Positions 45,935-58,063 of a DNA stretch of 64,000 nt are shown here, one piece after another. The stretch spans positions 29,384,579 to 29,448,578 of the forward strand of contig CM055313.2 of assembly GCA_029255685.2 (NCBI GenBank). Reading direction: 5' to 3'. The translations under genes were made by a program, and so were the position numbers. The stretch comes from Silene conica. Lineage: Eukaryota > Streptophyta > Magnoliopsida > Caryophyllales > Caryophyllaceae. Within the stretch, counting starts at the first letter, position 1. Each line of letters begins with the position of its first letter. The notes beneath the pieces were generated by a model that did no database searches, was not told the DNA's origin, and saw only the letters and a program-made list of their open reading frames with translations.

Positions 45935-48900
45935 ATGATGGATGATGAAACTCAAACATCTGGATATGTAAAGTCGACTAGAGCTCAAATCTCTGCTGAT
46001 GATCAAGATATTAAACCTGGCGAACTTAATCAAGCTATACCCAATTCTCAGGTCTTTTTAATAATAAATATTTCATCTTGCTATTGTCATTTCAATCAAT
46101 ATCTTCTGTAAGACGGTTTTATACGAATGTAATGTAAAGGGTGTGGGGAATAAAACATGAATTCACCATTAAATTGCAGGATTATAACGAAACTTACAAT
46201 TGTGATTATAGTCATAAGATAAGAAAAACATGAAAAAGGGTACAACCTTTGGTCCTTGTGCGAATGGCCTAAGAACAGGAATTAAAATAAATTCCCTCCT
46301 ATAACTTGCACCCAAGACTTAGATTGAGACGATGTCGCGTGTGCTAGAAAATACTCTCCAATTGCCTTGCAATATGGGGAGAGCTTTTGTGAGTTTTGAT
46401 GTGAGATCTGAGTTTTGGGAGATGGATGCTCTCAAAACCCTAATTCTGTGAGAGGAATAATTACCAGTAGAATGAGTCACCTGACAAAAGGAGAAGTCTT
46501 CTCCTTTTGTATTACTCTTCTAGGTCGGCCGAATTAGGTCTCGGGTAGGAGTGGGCTTTCCACTCTTACCTTATTCCAATGCGTGATTCGACCCATTTTG
46601 CTAAAATATAATTCGCGGGGTTTAATTATAAATCGCATACACGTTATCAGATATTAATGTAGTCGATACATTAATAATGGTCTGACAAAATACGATATTG
46701 TATAATTATGTTAATTAATGTAACTTTTTATATTAATACACGAATTTAATATTTAATTAAATATAACCGTTTATATTTAATTTACGAATTAATCATGTAA
46801 TCCGTATTAGCTAAAATTATTTAATCCGTATTAAATAATAATCTCAACATCTTATTGACCGCTTTATACAAGTATTTAGCAAAGAACCCGTGTTGTACAC
46901 GTAAGTACATAACCATATTTTAGTGGGTAATAGTAGCAATTAGCAAAGAACCCGTGTTGTAAAAAGCTCGTGTAAGACCGCTTTAAACAAGTATTTGCGT
47001 TGTAATTATTACTTGACCTATAGAACCCATGTCTTGATTTTGCTGATTTTTCTTTTTAATTTGAAATGTGTGATCTTTTGTGGATTGTGATTGTTGTGTT
47101 TTGTTGTTGTTTGGTATGTTGTGTATTGTGTTAGCATTTAGGGTTCGACTTAGATTATGTAGGTATATAACAAGGGCAAAGCCTTTAGTCAGTCAATTAT
47201 ATTCTCCGTCTCAGTTATTTATTAACTTTTTAGAGATTTTAGTTGTCGGAGGTAAGAACAAAGGATTGGAATAGAGGGAGTATGATTTACAGCTTGCGAC
47301 AATTCTCTTCAGTGATCGAATGATCTCATTATGAGTCGGTACACTTCCAAGACTTGATCTACATCAATTTTATCGTAGACAAAGTTGTAAAGAATATGCC
47401 AGACTTCTAGTGTGGTAGGATTAAGGCTTTCCAGTATTTATAGCAGAAAGAATAATTACCTGGCTGTTGGCGTAGTTTGATATGATTCCTTTTTACCCCT
47501 TAGTCTGATTAGGGTTGTAGGGGATTAACTTTCGGTTTTTAGTATCCTTAAGCCAAAACTAACTTGTTTGGGTTTGATGTGAATTGGTCCGATGAATGTG
47601 GTTATAGTTGATTAGTTGCTTGATCCCTCAGATGAGAGGAGAGGTTGGTTGGTTCAGAGTTGCTTTCTGATTCGCTCTGCAGAATACAAATAAGAAAAAT
47701 AACATGTACGCCTGTTGGGATTCGTTATTGAAGTTAAAACTTTCGATGTGATTTTCTTTCTTTTCCAAATTTGTGAGGTTTATACCCATTGATTGGTTTG
47801 CTTGCTCTTGACTATGGAGTTGCATGTTCAGAAATGTAATGAATCCGGACAGGTTTGACCTGAAAGCTATGAAGCTCTTGCTAATGAGCCTTGGTCCAGT
47901 GGGATCTTTGGTTGAACTGAAGATACTGAAAGTTGTGAGTTTGTATCACCGCTTCTCTTTTCTGATTTGTCGCTTGCAGTTAAAACCTTTTAGCGTTTCA
48001 TGGTTACTTTTGATGCTAGTATTAGATTTTTGTCGAATAAGTTGGTGACTTGCTGAGTGCACTAGTTCCTGTTTTTGCGCTTTATTATACTGCAATGGAT
48101 TAGTAGCCGGTAACCCAATCTTATTTTCTATCAGGTTGGACTGGGCTTTTTTGCCCCTGTGTCTTATTTGGACGGAATATTGAAAGACTGAGAGACGAAA
48201 CCCCTTGGACTACACCATGTATATGTCATGCAGTATGTGTGGAAGGTGGGATGGTACTTGCCGTTGCTACAGCTTTCACTTATGGCATCGACCCTAGAGC
48301 AACAGGTCTAATATGGGAAGGCCTATTTTTTGCTTGGTGGATGTGCGGGATATATACTGGTCTTGCTCGACAGACGCTGCAAGGAAAATATCACCTAGAG
48401 GTGATTTTCTATCCCTGGTTTCTTCGCTTTGGAACCATGATGAGTTAATTACGACCTTTTATCGTTTTATATTGAGTCGTCTTCCCATATATCACTTGCC
48501 AAGTTTTGAGGTGTTAGAGAATACTATTGCAAGCCGAAAAGGCTACATACCTAATGTTCTGCTGATACACCATGAGGAAATTGTTGTTCATTACATATAT
48601 ACGCTGATTTATTACCTTTCACTTTTTGCCAGATTTTACCATGTAACCCAGCCTTCCACACATACTGAACCACTTACAGCATGTCGTCTGTCTGACTTCC
48701 GACACTGCAGGACACTTCATTTTGGCAAAAACGTGTACATAAAATGGCTGTGTCCAATTTTCTGTCATTATGTCTCGTTTCAGTCGTTTGGCATTAGCAG
48801 CCAAATCAGAGCAATCAAGGTTCCTGTTCCCGTCATCCACGCTTTTGTCTCTCGACTTCCAAGGCTCTTTCAGAGCACAAATACTGACGGTTTTACATAT

Positions 48901-49273
48901 CCTTTGTTGTAAAACCTCATGTTTGTAAATCCGTAATTACTAAAAGTTTCTCTTACATGGTTATTTGGGTGATCGACTGACAAATTTTCATAATATGTAA
49001 AACTGCATTACAAGTGATTTTTTTGCTGTCTGCATTAGAATAGTGCTATGCTATTACTTTCAGTTCCACTTAAATTGTCACGTAACTGTGCAGAACTCCC
49101 CCTGTGACCCGTGCCTAGTGCATTGCTTCATGCACTGGTGTGCCTTGTGCCAGGAGCATCGCGAGATGAAAACCTGTCTCTCTGATGAGACTGACATGTC
49201 CATGACTGTCATCAATCCACCACCCGTTCAAGAGATGACTGGCAGGGATAACCGCGAGGCCACAACAACCTGA
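45935..49273 (+). pseudogene. PLAC8 / cell-number-regulator (CNR6-like) gene with two in-frame TGA codons
   Basis: Exons 45935-46051, 47820-47934, 48135-48400 and 49094-49273 have usable splice sites (exon 2 donor GTGAGT) and join in phase to 225 residues. Exon 1 holds GYVKSTRAQ and IKPGELNQAI; exon 3 has the PLAC8 core GLFCPCVLFGRNIERLRDET with a Cys-rich hydrophobic stretch and WWMCGIYTG; exon 4 has NSPCDPCLVHCFMHWCALCQ then EHREMK. Such proteins are membrane proteins linked to cell number and metal handling. Exon 2 has TGA at 47854-47856 and again at 47911-47913 where Leu-like and Cys residues are expected, and CNESGQ in place of the usual CNECGQ. All other exons are intact. A copia LTR lies in intron 1. 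Probably a recent pseudogene, unless exon 2 is skipped or the bases are errors. Confidence 0.8.
46175..46849 (-). mobile_element. Copia-type solo or truncated LTR in PLAC8 intron 1
   Basis: The first ~200 bp resemble 50,400-50,620 (phrases ACCTTTGGTCC and TTGCACCCAAGA) in the LTR of the copia element at 50.3 kb. Ends TGCAGG and CTCAACA fit TG...CA on the minus strand, but no matching target duplication was found, so limits are approximate. Confidence 0.55.
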
Positions 49274-50301
49274 GAAACTGAGAGGAACGGTAGAGGCGGT
49301 GCTTTAGTTACCATCATATATTCATATCAGCCTGTAGAAACTGAATTGAGGAATATATATTTGCGGAAAACTTCTTTAACTCGTATGTATTACGTTTAGT
49401 CACGACTATATTAATCAAAGTTAAACAAATAACTGGTACGGTACAGATTACAGATGTACAATGTAATTTTCTAACTTGATGAAAATTGAAAATACTCTAT
49501 ATTGTACACTTTTTGTGCCTTTGTTGCAGCTCGGGTGACATATGACGTTTTATTGTTTTATTGTTTACATCAGGCTCAAAAGAACAGGGAGGAACCCATG
49601 GACGATATCCTTTTTCCATTTGAGTTTCGCTCACAGCTATATTACGAGATAAAGAAAAATTGTCCTCTGAAAGCACCGTACTCCTTACACTTAAGCCATT
49701 ATAATATTTTATTTTGGTGAATTTTTTTAGGTGTGAAAAAGACGCAAAACTCTTTTATTACCGAGATACAGGGTATTAAATTTGGGTTGTAATACTATTC
49801 AAACCGGTATTTCGGTAAGATTACCGTCCTGGCTGACTTTAGGGGTATTATATGTGCATACTACTAAATAATGTACTCAATATCACGGTTTTTATGCAAC
49901 TTTGATTTATAAAGAAACTAAATAAGTCAAACATGGGAACAATCTACCCATCAACTTGCTTTTAGCATTTCGGAAGCGATTATTCTAACGGTCGGTAGAG
50001 AATACAACTGTTCAACACCTAGAAAAAAGAAAAAAAAAGGTTCCTTAGTGAAAATTCATGGCTATTTATAAATTATGTACTTCAGTTTGTTCTTAAAGTT
50101 TCGTGTTTTTACAGATGGCATATCAAGTATGGTTGATATCTGCAAGACCGTTGTATACTTTAATTTAATATAGTTATCATTATTGTTATTATTAAATAAG
50201 ATGGAAAATGGAAATATAATATAAGATGATATTGTGGGGAAGAAGAAAAGAGGTTATGGGGTTCAGAGGACAGGGGCCAGACGAGGACATAAGGCTTCTG
50301 T
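49274..50301. other. 3' flank of the PLAC8 gene and unassigned sequence
   Basis: Apart from the dispersed repeat at 49890-50225, nothing supported. Confidence 0.4.
49890..50225. repeat. Dispersed ~330-bp repeat, copy 2
   Basis: Same orientation and order as 34410-34760; ends with GATGGAAA...ATATAATATAAGATGATA in both. Confidence 0.6.
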
Positions 50302-51237
50302 TGTAGGAAATAATTTCTTAAATTATTCATAAAGGTATTAATATAAATAATACTACCAAGGAGTATATCAAAAACGAATTGATATTAAAACAATAGAATT
50401 GTAATAATAGGACAATGATCATAGAAATAACCTTTGGTCCTATATGAGATTAGCCTAAGAACAACCTAGTATAAACCCAAACTTCAAGGTAGAAGTTCTC
50501 CTTAGATTGCACCCAAGATGACTGAGAAAGATTCCCTCAAAGCTTCTCCTAAATTACTATTAATTATTTTAGAGGATTTATTTTGGGATTATGATGATAA
50601 ACTAATCAAAGAGAATAGGAGAGGAAAACTGCTTTCTTCTTGTGTCTTCAACCTCACGGCCGAAACCTTACATGTATAGGGTTTTGGTCTGTTTTGGTAT
50701 TGTACTTCAATTAGGAAACCTCATTATAATATAATATTTTGAGTCAGTTTCCTTATTCCGAACTTCCTTAAAATATCATATATATTTTAATACTTTTCGG
50801 TGTACAAATTTAATTCACGGAGAATATTAATTAATTTTCTTATAATTAATTAATCCCAATTATATTTTTCTATCATACATTAAAATATAATTAATAAATA
50901 TATTATATATATTTATTAGAATTAACATTTAATTCATTTCTCCTAATTATAATTTAATCACATTAAATGTTTATCATCTACTTAACTACATTTAGCTAAG
51001 TTTAGCATTTATGTAATTATATCAATATATAATCACATTTCTCAGTACTATCCTATAGGTGTGACCTTTAGGGATCAGCTGATTATCGCCATCATATGAC
51101 AGTAACGTCAAACTTCTAGTGAGCCAATCGTTACCGATGAACGTTAATCAACTGATTAATATACTACGTATCCCTGTGTGATCCTGTAAAAGATTTACTC
51201 AAATAATCACACACTGTGAAGGACATTTACTCCAACA
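50302..51237 (-). repeat. 3' LTR of the copia element
   Basis: 936 bp; minus strand starts TGTTGGAGTAAATGTCC and ends TTTCCTACA. A block at 51,060-51,170 (GTCACACCTATAGGA and CATATGATGGCGATAATCAG on the minus strand) aligns with 8470-8590 of the gag-only element. Confidence 0.88.
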
Positions 51238-52011
51238 ATCTCCCACTTGTCCTACAAGTGTGTGCGATTACGATTCTCATATCCATACATTATTCTCCCA
51301 CTCAATGGAAGACAAATTGCAAAGTCTTACCTTACAAGGTCGTATCTCCCAAGTAATCATATCAGGAGTGATTTCCTCGACTAGAGAGCAACATAACTGA
51401 TACGAATCATATTCGAGCATGACCATGCGTTTAAGTTACTACTCCTCGAGTGGCCCTGAGAAATATATATATAAAACCTGATAAAGGCTGGATATTTTCC
51501 TTGGCTTATGACATGCCGATGGAAGCACAACATGAAATGACCCAGTATACGTCTGATTGGTCTCCTTTTACGGTGCGACCTAGGACAGAAACCAAAGCCA
51601 CCCAAAAACTGTATATATCGCATGAAATAAACAATGGTCAAAAGAACCGACTTTAGGAATCACGATAGACGTCCCATCCACGACCAGGCACCTAATGTAT
51701 CTTAACATTTAGGACTTTATGTTGTGGTCACTATGTCCTATGCGATATCATATACCCATATTTGTTATTGATCAGTCAGACGCTTGACATATGGAATATT
51801 GAACCTTCCATCCTTCAACTAACAAAATAATCACCTGAGTTATCAGCTCATATTGGTGTTTACGGACAAAAACAGACATATAAAGTAAAACAGTTCACTG
51901 TGTGGTGTTCAAAAATTGTCGTAAAATCCACATGTAATACAATATAAAGAAATTTAATGATTTTATTAAGTAATAATTTGAAATGATCAAACATCAATCA
52001 AATAATGTTTA
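51238..52011 (-). other. 3' untranslated region of the copia element
   Basis: No coding. The ~100 bp before the polypurine tract resemble the same region of the gag-only element (CATTGAGTGGGAGA and ACAAGTGGGAGATTGTTGG). Confidence 0.7.
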
Positions 52012-53198
52012 TTACAATTCTGGAACACGCTTTATCCCCATGGATGAGATGTGCCCTTCATGTTTATTATGCGGTAGTGCCTTAGTCAGCAGACCAGCAA
52101 TGTTGTTATCCGTCCCAATCTTGCACAATGCTATCTCCTTTTGCTCCATGTAATCTCTTATCAGATGAGCTTTCCTGAGTACATGTCTAGATTTGTTGCT
52201 AGACTTGGGCTCCTTAGCCTGGAAGATTGCACCACTGTTATCACAATAAAGGGTGATTGGATCTTTCACACTACGTACTACTTTTAGTCCTTGTAAGAAA
52301 TAACGCATCCAAATAGCTTCCTTTGCAGCTTCGGAAGCTGCCAAGTACTCATACTCTGTTGTAGAATCTGATGTAACGCTCTGCTTGGAACTCTTCCAAC
52401 TGACTGCTCCACCATTAAGAGTAAAGACAAAACTGACTAAGATTTAGAATCATCACGATCGGTTTGGAAACTAGCATCTGTGTAACCCTTAGCACTTATC
52501 TCCATGTCTCCACCATATACCAGTGCCCAATCCTTAGTCCTTCGTAAGTACTTAAGGATGTTCTTGACGGCTATCCAGTGACTTTCACCTGGATTATTTT
52601 GGTAACGGCTGACCATACTCAATGCATATGCCACGTCAGGACGTGTGCACATCATGGCATACATGATCGACCCTACTACCGAAGCATAAGGTGTCCGACT
52701 CATGCGTTCAGTTTCTTCCGGTGTTGTAGGTGATTGTTTCTTACTCAGATGCACCCCATGAACAACAGGAAGGTAACCTCTCTTGGAGTTTGTCATACTG
52801 AATCTATCAAGAATCTTATCTATATAATCTTCTTGACTCAATGCTAACATCCTTTTCGATCTATCTCTATAGATGTGGATGCCTAGAATCCTTTGTGCCT
52901 CACCCAAATCTTTCATTTTAAAATGGTTCTTCAACCATGTCTTAACCGACGAAAGCATGGGAATGTCGTTTCCAATTAGTAGTATATCATCCACATATAA
53001 TACTAGGAATACGATTTTACTCCTACTTGACTTGATATACAGACATGGTTCTTCGACACTGCGAATGAATCCGTTCTGTTTTATCACGTCATCAAAAAGA
53101 TGATTCCAACTCCTTGATGCTTGCTTAAGTCCATAGATGGAACGCTTGAGCTTGCACACTTTCTTAGGATGTTTAGGATCGATGAAACCTCAGGCTGT

Positions 53199-54723
53199 TG
53201 ATGCGTGCATTTTATATAAACCTTTTAGGCCATATTAGCACGTATTTCCATGCTTATTTCGTAGTGTTTTACTACAAATGTCCCCCGAATAGTCTACTTT
53301 GGTTTGTCATGTGTTATTTGCAGATATGAGCCGGAGAAGATCATAAACAAGCCTAAAACATGTCCGTATGCATGCATTTAGGAGAAGAGTTGAGTCGGAG
53401 CTTATTACTACCATCTTGAGATTCACGTAGAAGTAATGGAAGTCTATCGAGCGAAAGAAGAGCTTCACGTTGCTAGTGCCTACTTTGAAGAGCTATAACT
53501 TGAGTTCTACAATAGATAATCAAGTGATTACAATTGGAGGTGAAACATTATCCTCTTAGCTTTCCAACACCACTAAAAACGCTTGATTTGCACGAGTAAC
53601 CAAGAAATGGCGGCCATTTGAAGTTCAGTGCGCATTTCAGGAAATATGTTCGACAGATATTGTCGATCGACCAGTTTTGGTCGATTACTAAGTAGATCGA
53701 CCAATGTTTTAGTCGATCGACCACTTTTGGTCGACAAAAAATACGATCGACCAGTTCCCAAGTCGATCGACCAGTTTTTATTTTCCAAAGCCTAAATTTA
53801 ACCTAAGCCCATTAGGTCATCGGATGGGAATCATACTATTTCGTTTTTAAGCAGCTTTTGAGTTCTTTTTAGACTACTTTTTTTAACTTTTTATCTTTTA
53901 TCTTTTTACACCCTAAGAAACTTGTAATCAGTTAATCTTTCCTTAGTATTTTCTAGCTTTCGAGGATTCCACTTTCCCACTTACTATTGGTAATTTAATT
54001 TCCTTTGTTCTTTTTTATTCACATTTCTTTACTCCTTGCTTTCTATTGTTCTACCTTGGATTTTCATTATCGCGATCATGTATTCCGTCTCCATTAATTA
54101 TTCTATCTCAATCGTTCCCTATATTATGCGTAGCTAATCCTCTTGACTAGGATATAGGTGATCCAATGATAATGTGACGATGTTCGTTTAGGTTAGATCC
54201 ATTGTTGGTAGTTTGTCTCTGTTGTTAATTATGACTTTTATTTGTGTTTGATTGGTTAAGTCGATGTAGCTAATTAATCGTATGGTAAAACCCGACCTAA
54301 GATCGAAAGCCTGGTGAGGGTTAGACCTGTCATAAACATTAGAGTGCCCTAATAAGTTGCGAGAGCCCTTAGAACCATTCTAGGGCGAATAGCGATCCGA
54401 GAGGACCTTTTCACTACCCCTTAGACCGGTAACTGCGACTGATCTGCGACCTAAACCCCCTATCGTTACACAATCATTGGTGAACCGACTATCCTAGTTT
54501 TCTCTACCTTATATTTTTACACTACTTTGTTTTACGCTTTTCTTTTCTCTCTTCCTTCACTACTTTTAGTTTAGTTAAAACAAACAATCAAACCCCCAAA
54601 TCTGGTTACCTTGACAGACTTAGTTTAGCATTTAGAATTTATATCTGTCTCCCTGTGGATACGATCCCGACTTCCTTGGTACATTAGTTAGGCCAGTTGG
54701 TTATCTTTGATAGGGTTGCGACA
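53199..54723 (+). mobile_element. Solo LTR, gypsy (Athila/Tat-like), 1525 bp
   Basis: Begins TGATGCGTGCA and ends GGTTGCGACA, with 5-bp target duplication GCTGT (53194-53198) and GCCGT (54724-54728), one mismatch. It interrupts the copia reverse transcriptase. Its 3' part (CTGTGGATACGATCCCGACT) resembles that of the Athila-type LTR at 14,450. Contains a tandem array of GTCGATCGACC at 53,662-53,772. Confidence 0.87.
53662..53790 (+). repeat. Tandem array of GATCGACC motifs, 50-bp unit
   Basis: GATCGACC starts at 53665, 53695, 53715, 53745 and 53765, that is alternating +30 and +20 bp (a 50-bp unit), with GGTCGA at 53679 and 53729. Confidence 0.8.
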
Positions 54724-56833
54724 GCCGTGTCAGCTGTATCATATACAATTCTTCTTCCAAAAGCCCGTTTAGGAAGGCGGTTTTCACATCCATTTGCCAG
54801 ATCTCATAATCATGAAATGCGGCTATCGCTAAGATAATCCGAATAGATCTAAGCATTACGACTGGAGCAAATATCTCATCATAGTGTAATCCGTGTACTT
54901 GAGTAAAACCTTTTGCCACCAATCATGCTTTATAAACATCTGGTTGTCCATCTAATGCACGCTATATCTTATAATGCCATTTGCACTGTAGGGGTTTTAC
55001 CTTTTCAGGCAAATCAACAAAATCCCATACTTGATTCTCTTGCATGGAATCTATTTCGGACTGCATGGCTTCGAGCCATAGCTTAGAGTCGGAACATGTC
55101 ATGGCTCCTTTGTAGGTAGCTGGTTCGTTACTCTCAAGGAGTAAAAGGTTTTCTACACCACCTTTCTCAACCATACCAATGTATCGGTCTGGGGGGTGAG
55201 AAACTCGAACCGTCCTCCTAGGTTCCTTTGGAATGGATATCATAGCAGATGTGGAAGGAACACTCTCTTCCATCACACTGTTGGTTTCTGGTTCTTGAAC
55301 CTCTGACAGATCAAAAGTTCTACTACTCTGTTTGTTCGAGAGAAACTCTTTCTCTAAAAATTTCGCACTAGCCGCAACAAACACTCTTTGTTCGGTAGGT
55401 GAGTAAAATTAGTGACCAAAAATTCTTTTGGGATAACCTACAAAGTAAGTCTTGACCGATCGTGGGCCTAGCTTGTCTTCGTGTCTCCACTTGACATAAG
55501 CTTCACAGCCCAAACCCGAATAAAAGACAAGTCAGGAACTTTTCCTTTCCACATCTCATATGGAGTCTTGTCCGCTGCTTTAGTCGGACTTCGGTTAAGT
55601 ATTAGAGCAGTCGATTGAAGAGCAAATCCCCATAATGAATCAGGCACAACCGTGTGACTTATCATGGATCGAACCATATCTAATAAAGTTCGATTTCTCC
55701 GTTCAGATACACCATTTAATTGTGGTGTTCCAGGTGGAGTCAGCTGCGATACAATACCACAGTCTTTCAGGTGTTGATCAAACTCAGTCGAAAGATACTC
55801 GCCACCACGATCAGATCGAAGTGCTTTTATCTTCCTATCCAATTGGTTCTCAACCTTATTTTGGAATTCCTTGAACTTGTCAAAGGATTCACTTTTATGT
55901 TTCATTACATAGACATACCCGTATCTACTTAAATCATTCATAAAAGTGATGAAATATCTATAGCTGTCTCTTGCTGTGATTCTCATAGGACCACATACAT
56001 CTGTATGTATGAGTCCTAGAAGATGACTAGCTCGCATTCCAATACCTTTAAAGGAGATACGAGTCATCTTTCCGATGAGACATGATTCACACGTACCAAT
56101 TGATTCGTAATGAAATGGTGGTATTGAGTATTGACCCATTCTTAATGAGTTTCTTTACGCGTTTTTCATTGATGTGTCCTATTCGACAATGCCATAGATA
56201 CGTTTGTTCTTTATCACCTGTTTTAGCCCTTTTATTATTCACATGATAAATCTCGGTGGTTTGGTCTAAAACATATATTCCGTTTACGAAAACAACTTTT
56301 CCATAAATCATATCATTTAATGAAAAAGTACAACAATTGTGCTTAATATTAAAAAAAATCCTTCTGTATCCAAAACAGAAATAGAAATAATGTTTTTCGA
56401 CAAACTAGGAACAAAATAACAACTATTTAAAAATAACTCGAAACCACTGGGCAGTTTGAGTACATAAGTTCCTATGGAGACAGCTGCAACCTTTGCTCCA
56501 TTTCCAACACGAAGGTCAACGTCCCCTTTCTCAAGTTTGCGGACGTCCCTTAAACCCTGCAAGTGATTACACAAGTGAGAACCACAACCAGTATCAAATA
56601 CCAATGTTGCCGAACTTGCATGGTTTATTTCAATCATATGAATAAATGACGATATACCTGTGTCTGTCACTCGTCCAGCCTTGATATCCTCGACGTACTT
56701 AGGGCAGTTCCTTTTCCAATGCCCAGACTCGTGACAACGGTGGTACTCTCCCTCTTTCCACTTGCTCTTAGTTTTGGCCTTTGAAGTTACTGGTCTCACC
56801 AGGTCCACTCTTGGGCTTCGGCTGCTTTGTTTT

Positions 56834-58063
56834 CACTACTACAATTTCCTTACTTTTCCGACGCTTTATGACCGACACTTTAATAAGCGTCGACCACTTT
56901 TTTCACCCCATTTACAATTTAATTATATAATAATCCTTTCTAATTAGGAAACCGCTAGTTTCCAATAGTTAGGCTCACATAAACATTTCATTTTGCGCTT
57001 CCCAAAAAAATTAAACTGCTGCACGCTGACCGCTGACCGCTTTCCTCCACCCTATCTAATTAATCAATCAAAAACTAATTCATCTATCTATTGTCGTCAT
57101 GTTAAATGTTCATCTCTCTCAATTTCTCATCACCTCAATCGCGCGTTCCTTTATTTAATCATCACCGTCATCAATTAGATAGGTAATTAATCAAAATCCA
57201 ATAAACTATCGTGTTTAATTTCTTGATTTTGATCGTCGTTTATCCCCATCGCAAGTCCTTGTGTATTTTTGAGTTTATAGAGTAATATATAGGGTTCCAT
57301 GTTTTATATTAGTTCTTTTGTGCTATATTTTTTTAAGGTATTTAACCATCTCATCCTATGTTTGTGTACCGGCCACCAAATTTTAAAATTTTGTTCAGGC
57401 ATTCATCTTTTATTATTTGGATAGTTTTAGTTTTTGCTTATTATGTATATTGTATACTACACTTGACTTTGGATTATACTTGGTTCAAATTTAACATGAG
57501 AATCTCGTGTCACGTGTGCTCCAGTCTGTAAGCAGTTAGTAGTCAAGATGTTTTACTTTTGAGGTAGACAAAGGTAACCCTTCTGCTTCCGCAAGAATTT
57601 TAGTAATTTAGTTGTGGGTTGTCCTCAAGAGTCAAGACTATATAATCCATTTTGAGTTTGGTGACTTGGATTTTGGATACCTTTAGGGATTTCTGTTATC
57701 TTGTATGTTATATGAGCTAAGGCTAAGGTTAACGTATTTGGAAAATTTTATGTCACAAATTTACAATATAACTTGGAGAATTTGTGATTATTTTCCTAAT
57801 ATTAAGAAGTTTCATCATTCAATCATGTTCTATTCTTATTGATTGGTAATACTTTTGACACTTCTAATATCTTTTCAAGTTTTGTGCGTGGCTCAGTAGA
57901 GGTGTTAGCATGTGGATATTAAGAATTAAATGAGCACAGATACTCTATCATTAGCTTGGTTTAATTCGCTCTTTAATCAAGTTGATTTGGCAACATGTTT
58001 AAAATTGGCATAATGGTGATTTTGCTTAAGATGGATTTAGTTGATCAGCCTCCATAATATGCT
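56834..58063 (+). mobile_element. CACTA transposon terminus and adjoining sequence
   Basis: Starts CACTACTACAATTTCC, followed by TTTTCCGACGC and AAGCGTCGACC words in opposite orientation, as in CACTA subterminal regions. It cuts the copia gag. The following 1.1 kb has no clear ORF and runs to the Athila LTR at 58064; the other terminus is not found. Confidence 0.6.

Larger units (their letters stand above)
52012..56808 (-). pseudogene. pol: Copia gag-pol polyprotein, broken
   Basis: From right to left: zinc knuckle YHRCHESGHWKRNC (first Cys replaced by Tyr), protease LVFDTGCGSHLCNHL, GAG-pre-integrase with WHCRIGHINEKRVKKL, integrase with HTDVCGP, LRSDRGGEYLS and NGVSERRNRTLLDM (the DDE triad), reverse transcriptase with DVKTAFLNGLLEEELYM and LVLYVDDILLIGND, and RNase H with TLYCDNSGAIFQA. 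Breaks: frame change near 56,100, stops around 54,920-54,960 and in the 55,384-55,468 gap, a frame change near 53,180, and the solo LTR at 53199-54723. It cannot make a full product, but the arrangement shows the lineage once encoded every enzyme. Confidence 0.92.
50302..56833 (-). mobile_element. Decayed Ty1/copia element, 5' end lost
   Basis: Minus strand. 3' LTR 50302-51237, polypurine tract GGACAAGTGGGAGAT just inside (51238-51252), 0.75-kb 3' untranslated part, then gag-pol in copia order (protease, integrase, reverse transcriptase, RNase H) up to 56808. Gag is cut at 56833 by a CACTA terminus and the 5' LTR is not in the window. A solo LTR (53199-54723) splits the reverse transcriptase. 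LTR and 3' end are homologous to the gag-only element at 8.4-24.7 kb. Confidence 0.9.

Noticed and set aside
46080..46115. GTAAGACGGTTTTATAC phrase as a possible MITE end
   Set aside because: No partner inverted end or target duplication found nearby.
47195..47282. Short CTCCGTCTCAG...GAGGGAGTA segment as a Stowaway
   Set aside because: Only ~85 bp, and its ends do not pair beyond a few bases.
48313..48912. 199-codon ORF in the PLAC8 region
   Set aside because: It reads exon 3 in the wrong frame and runs on into the intron.
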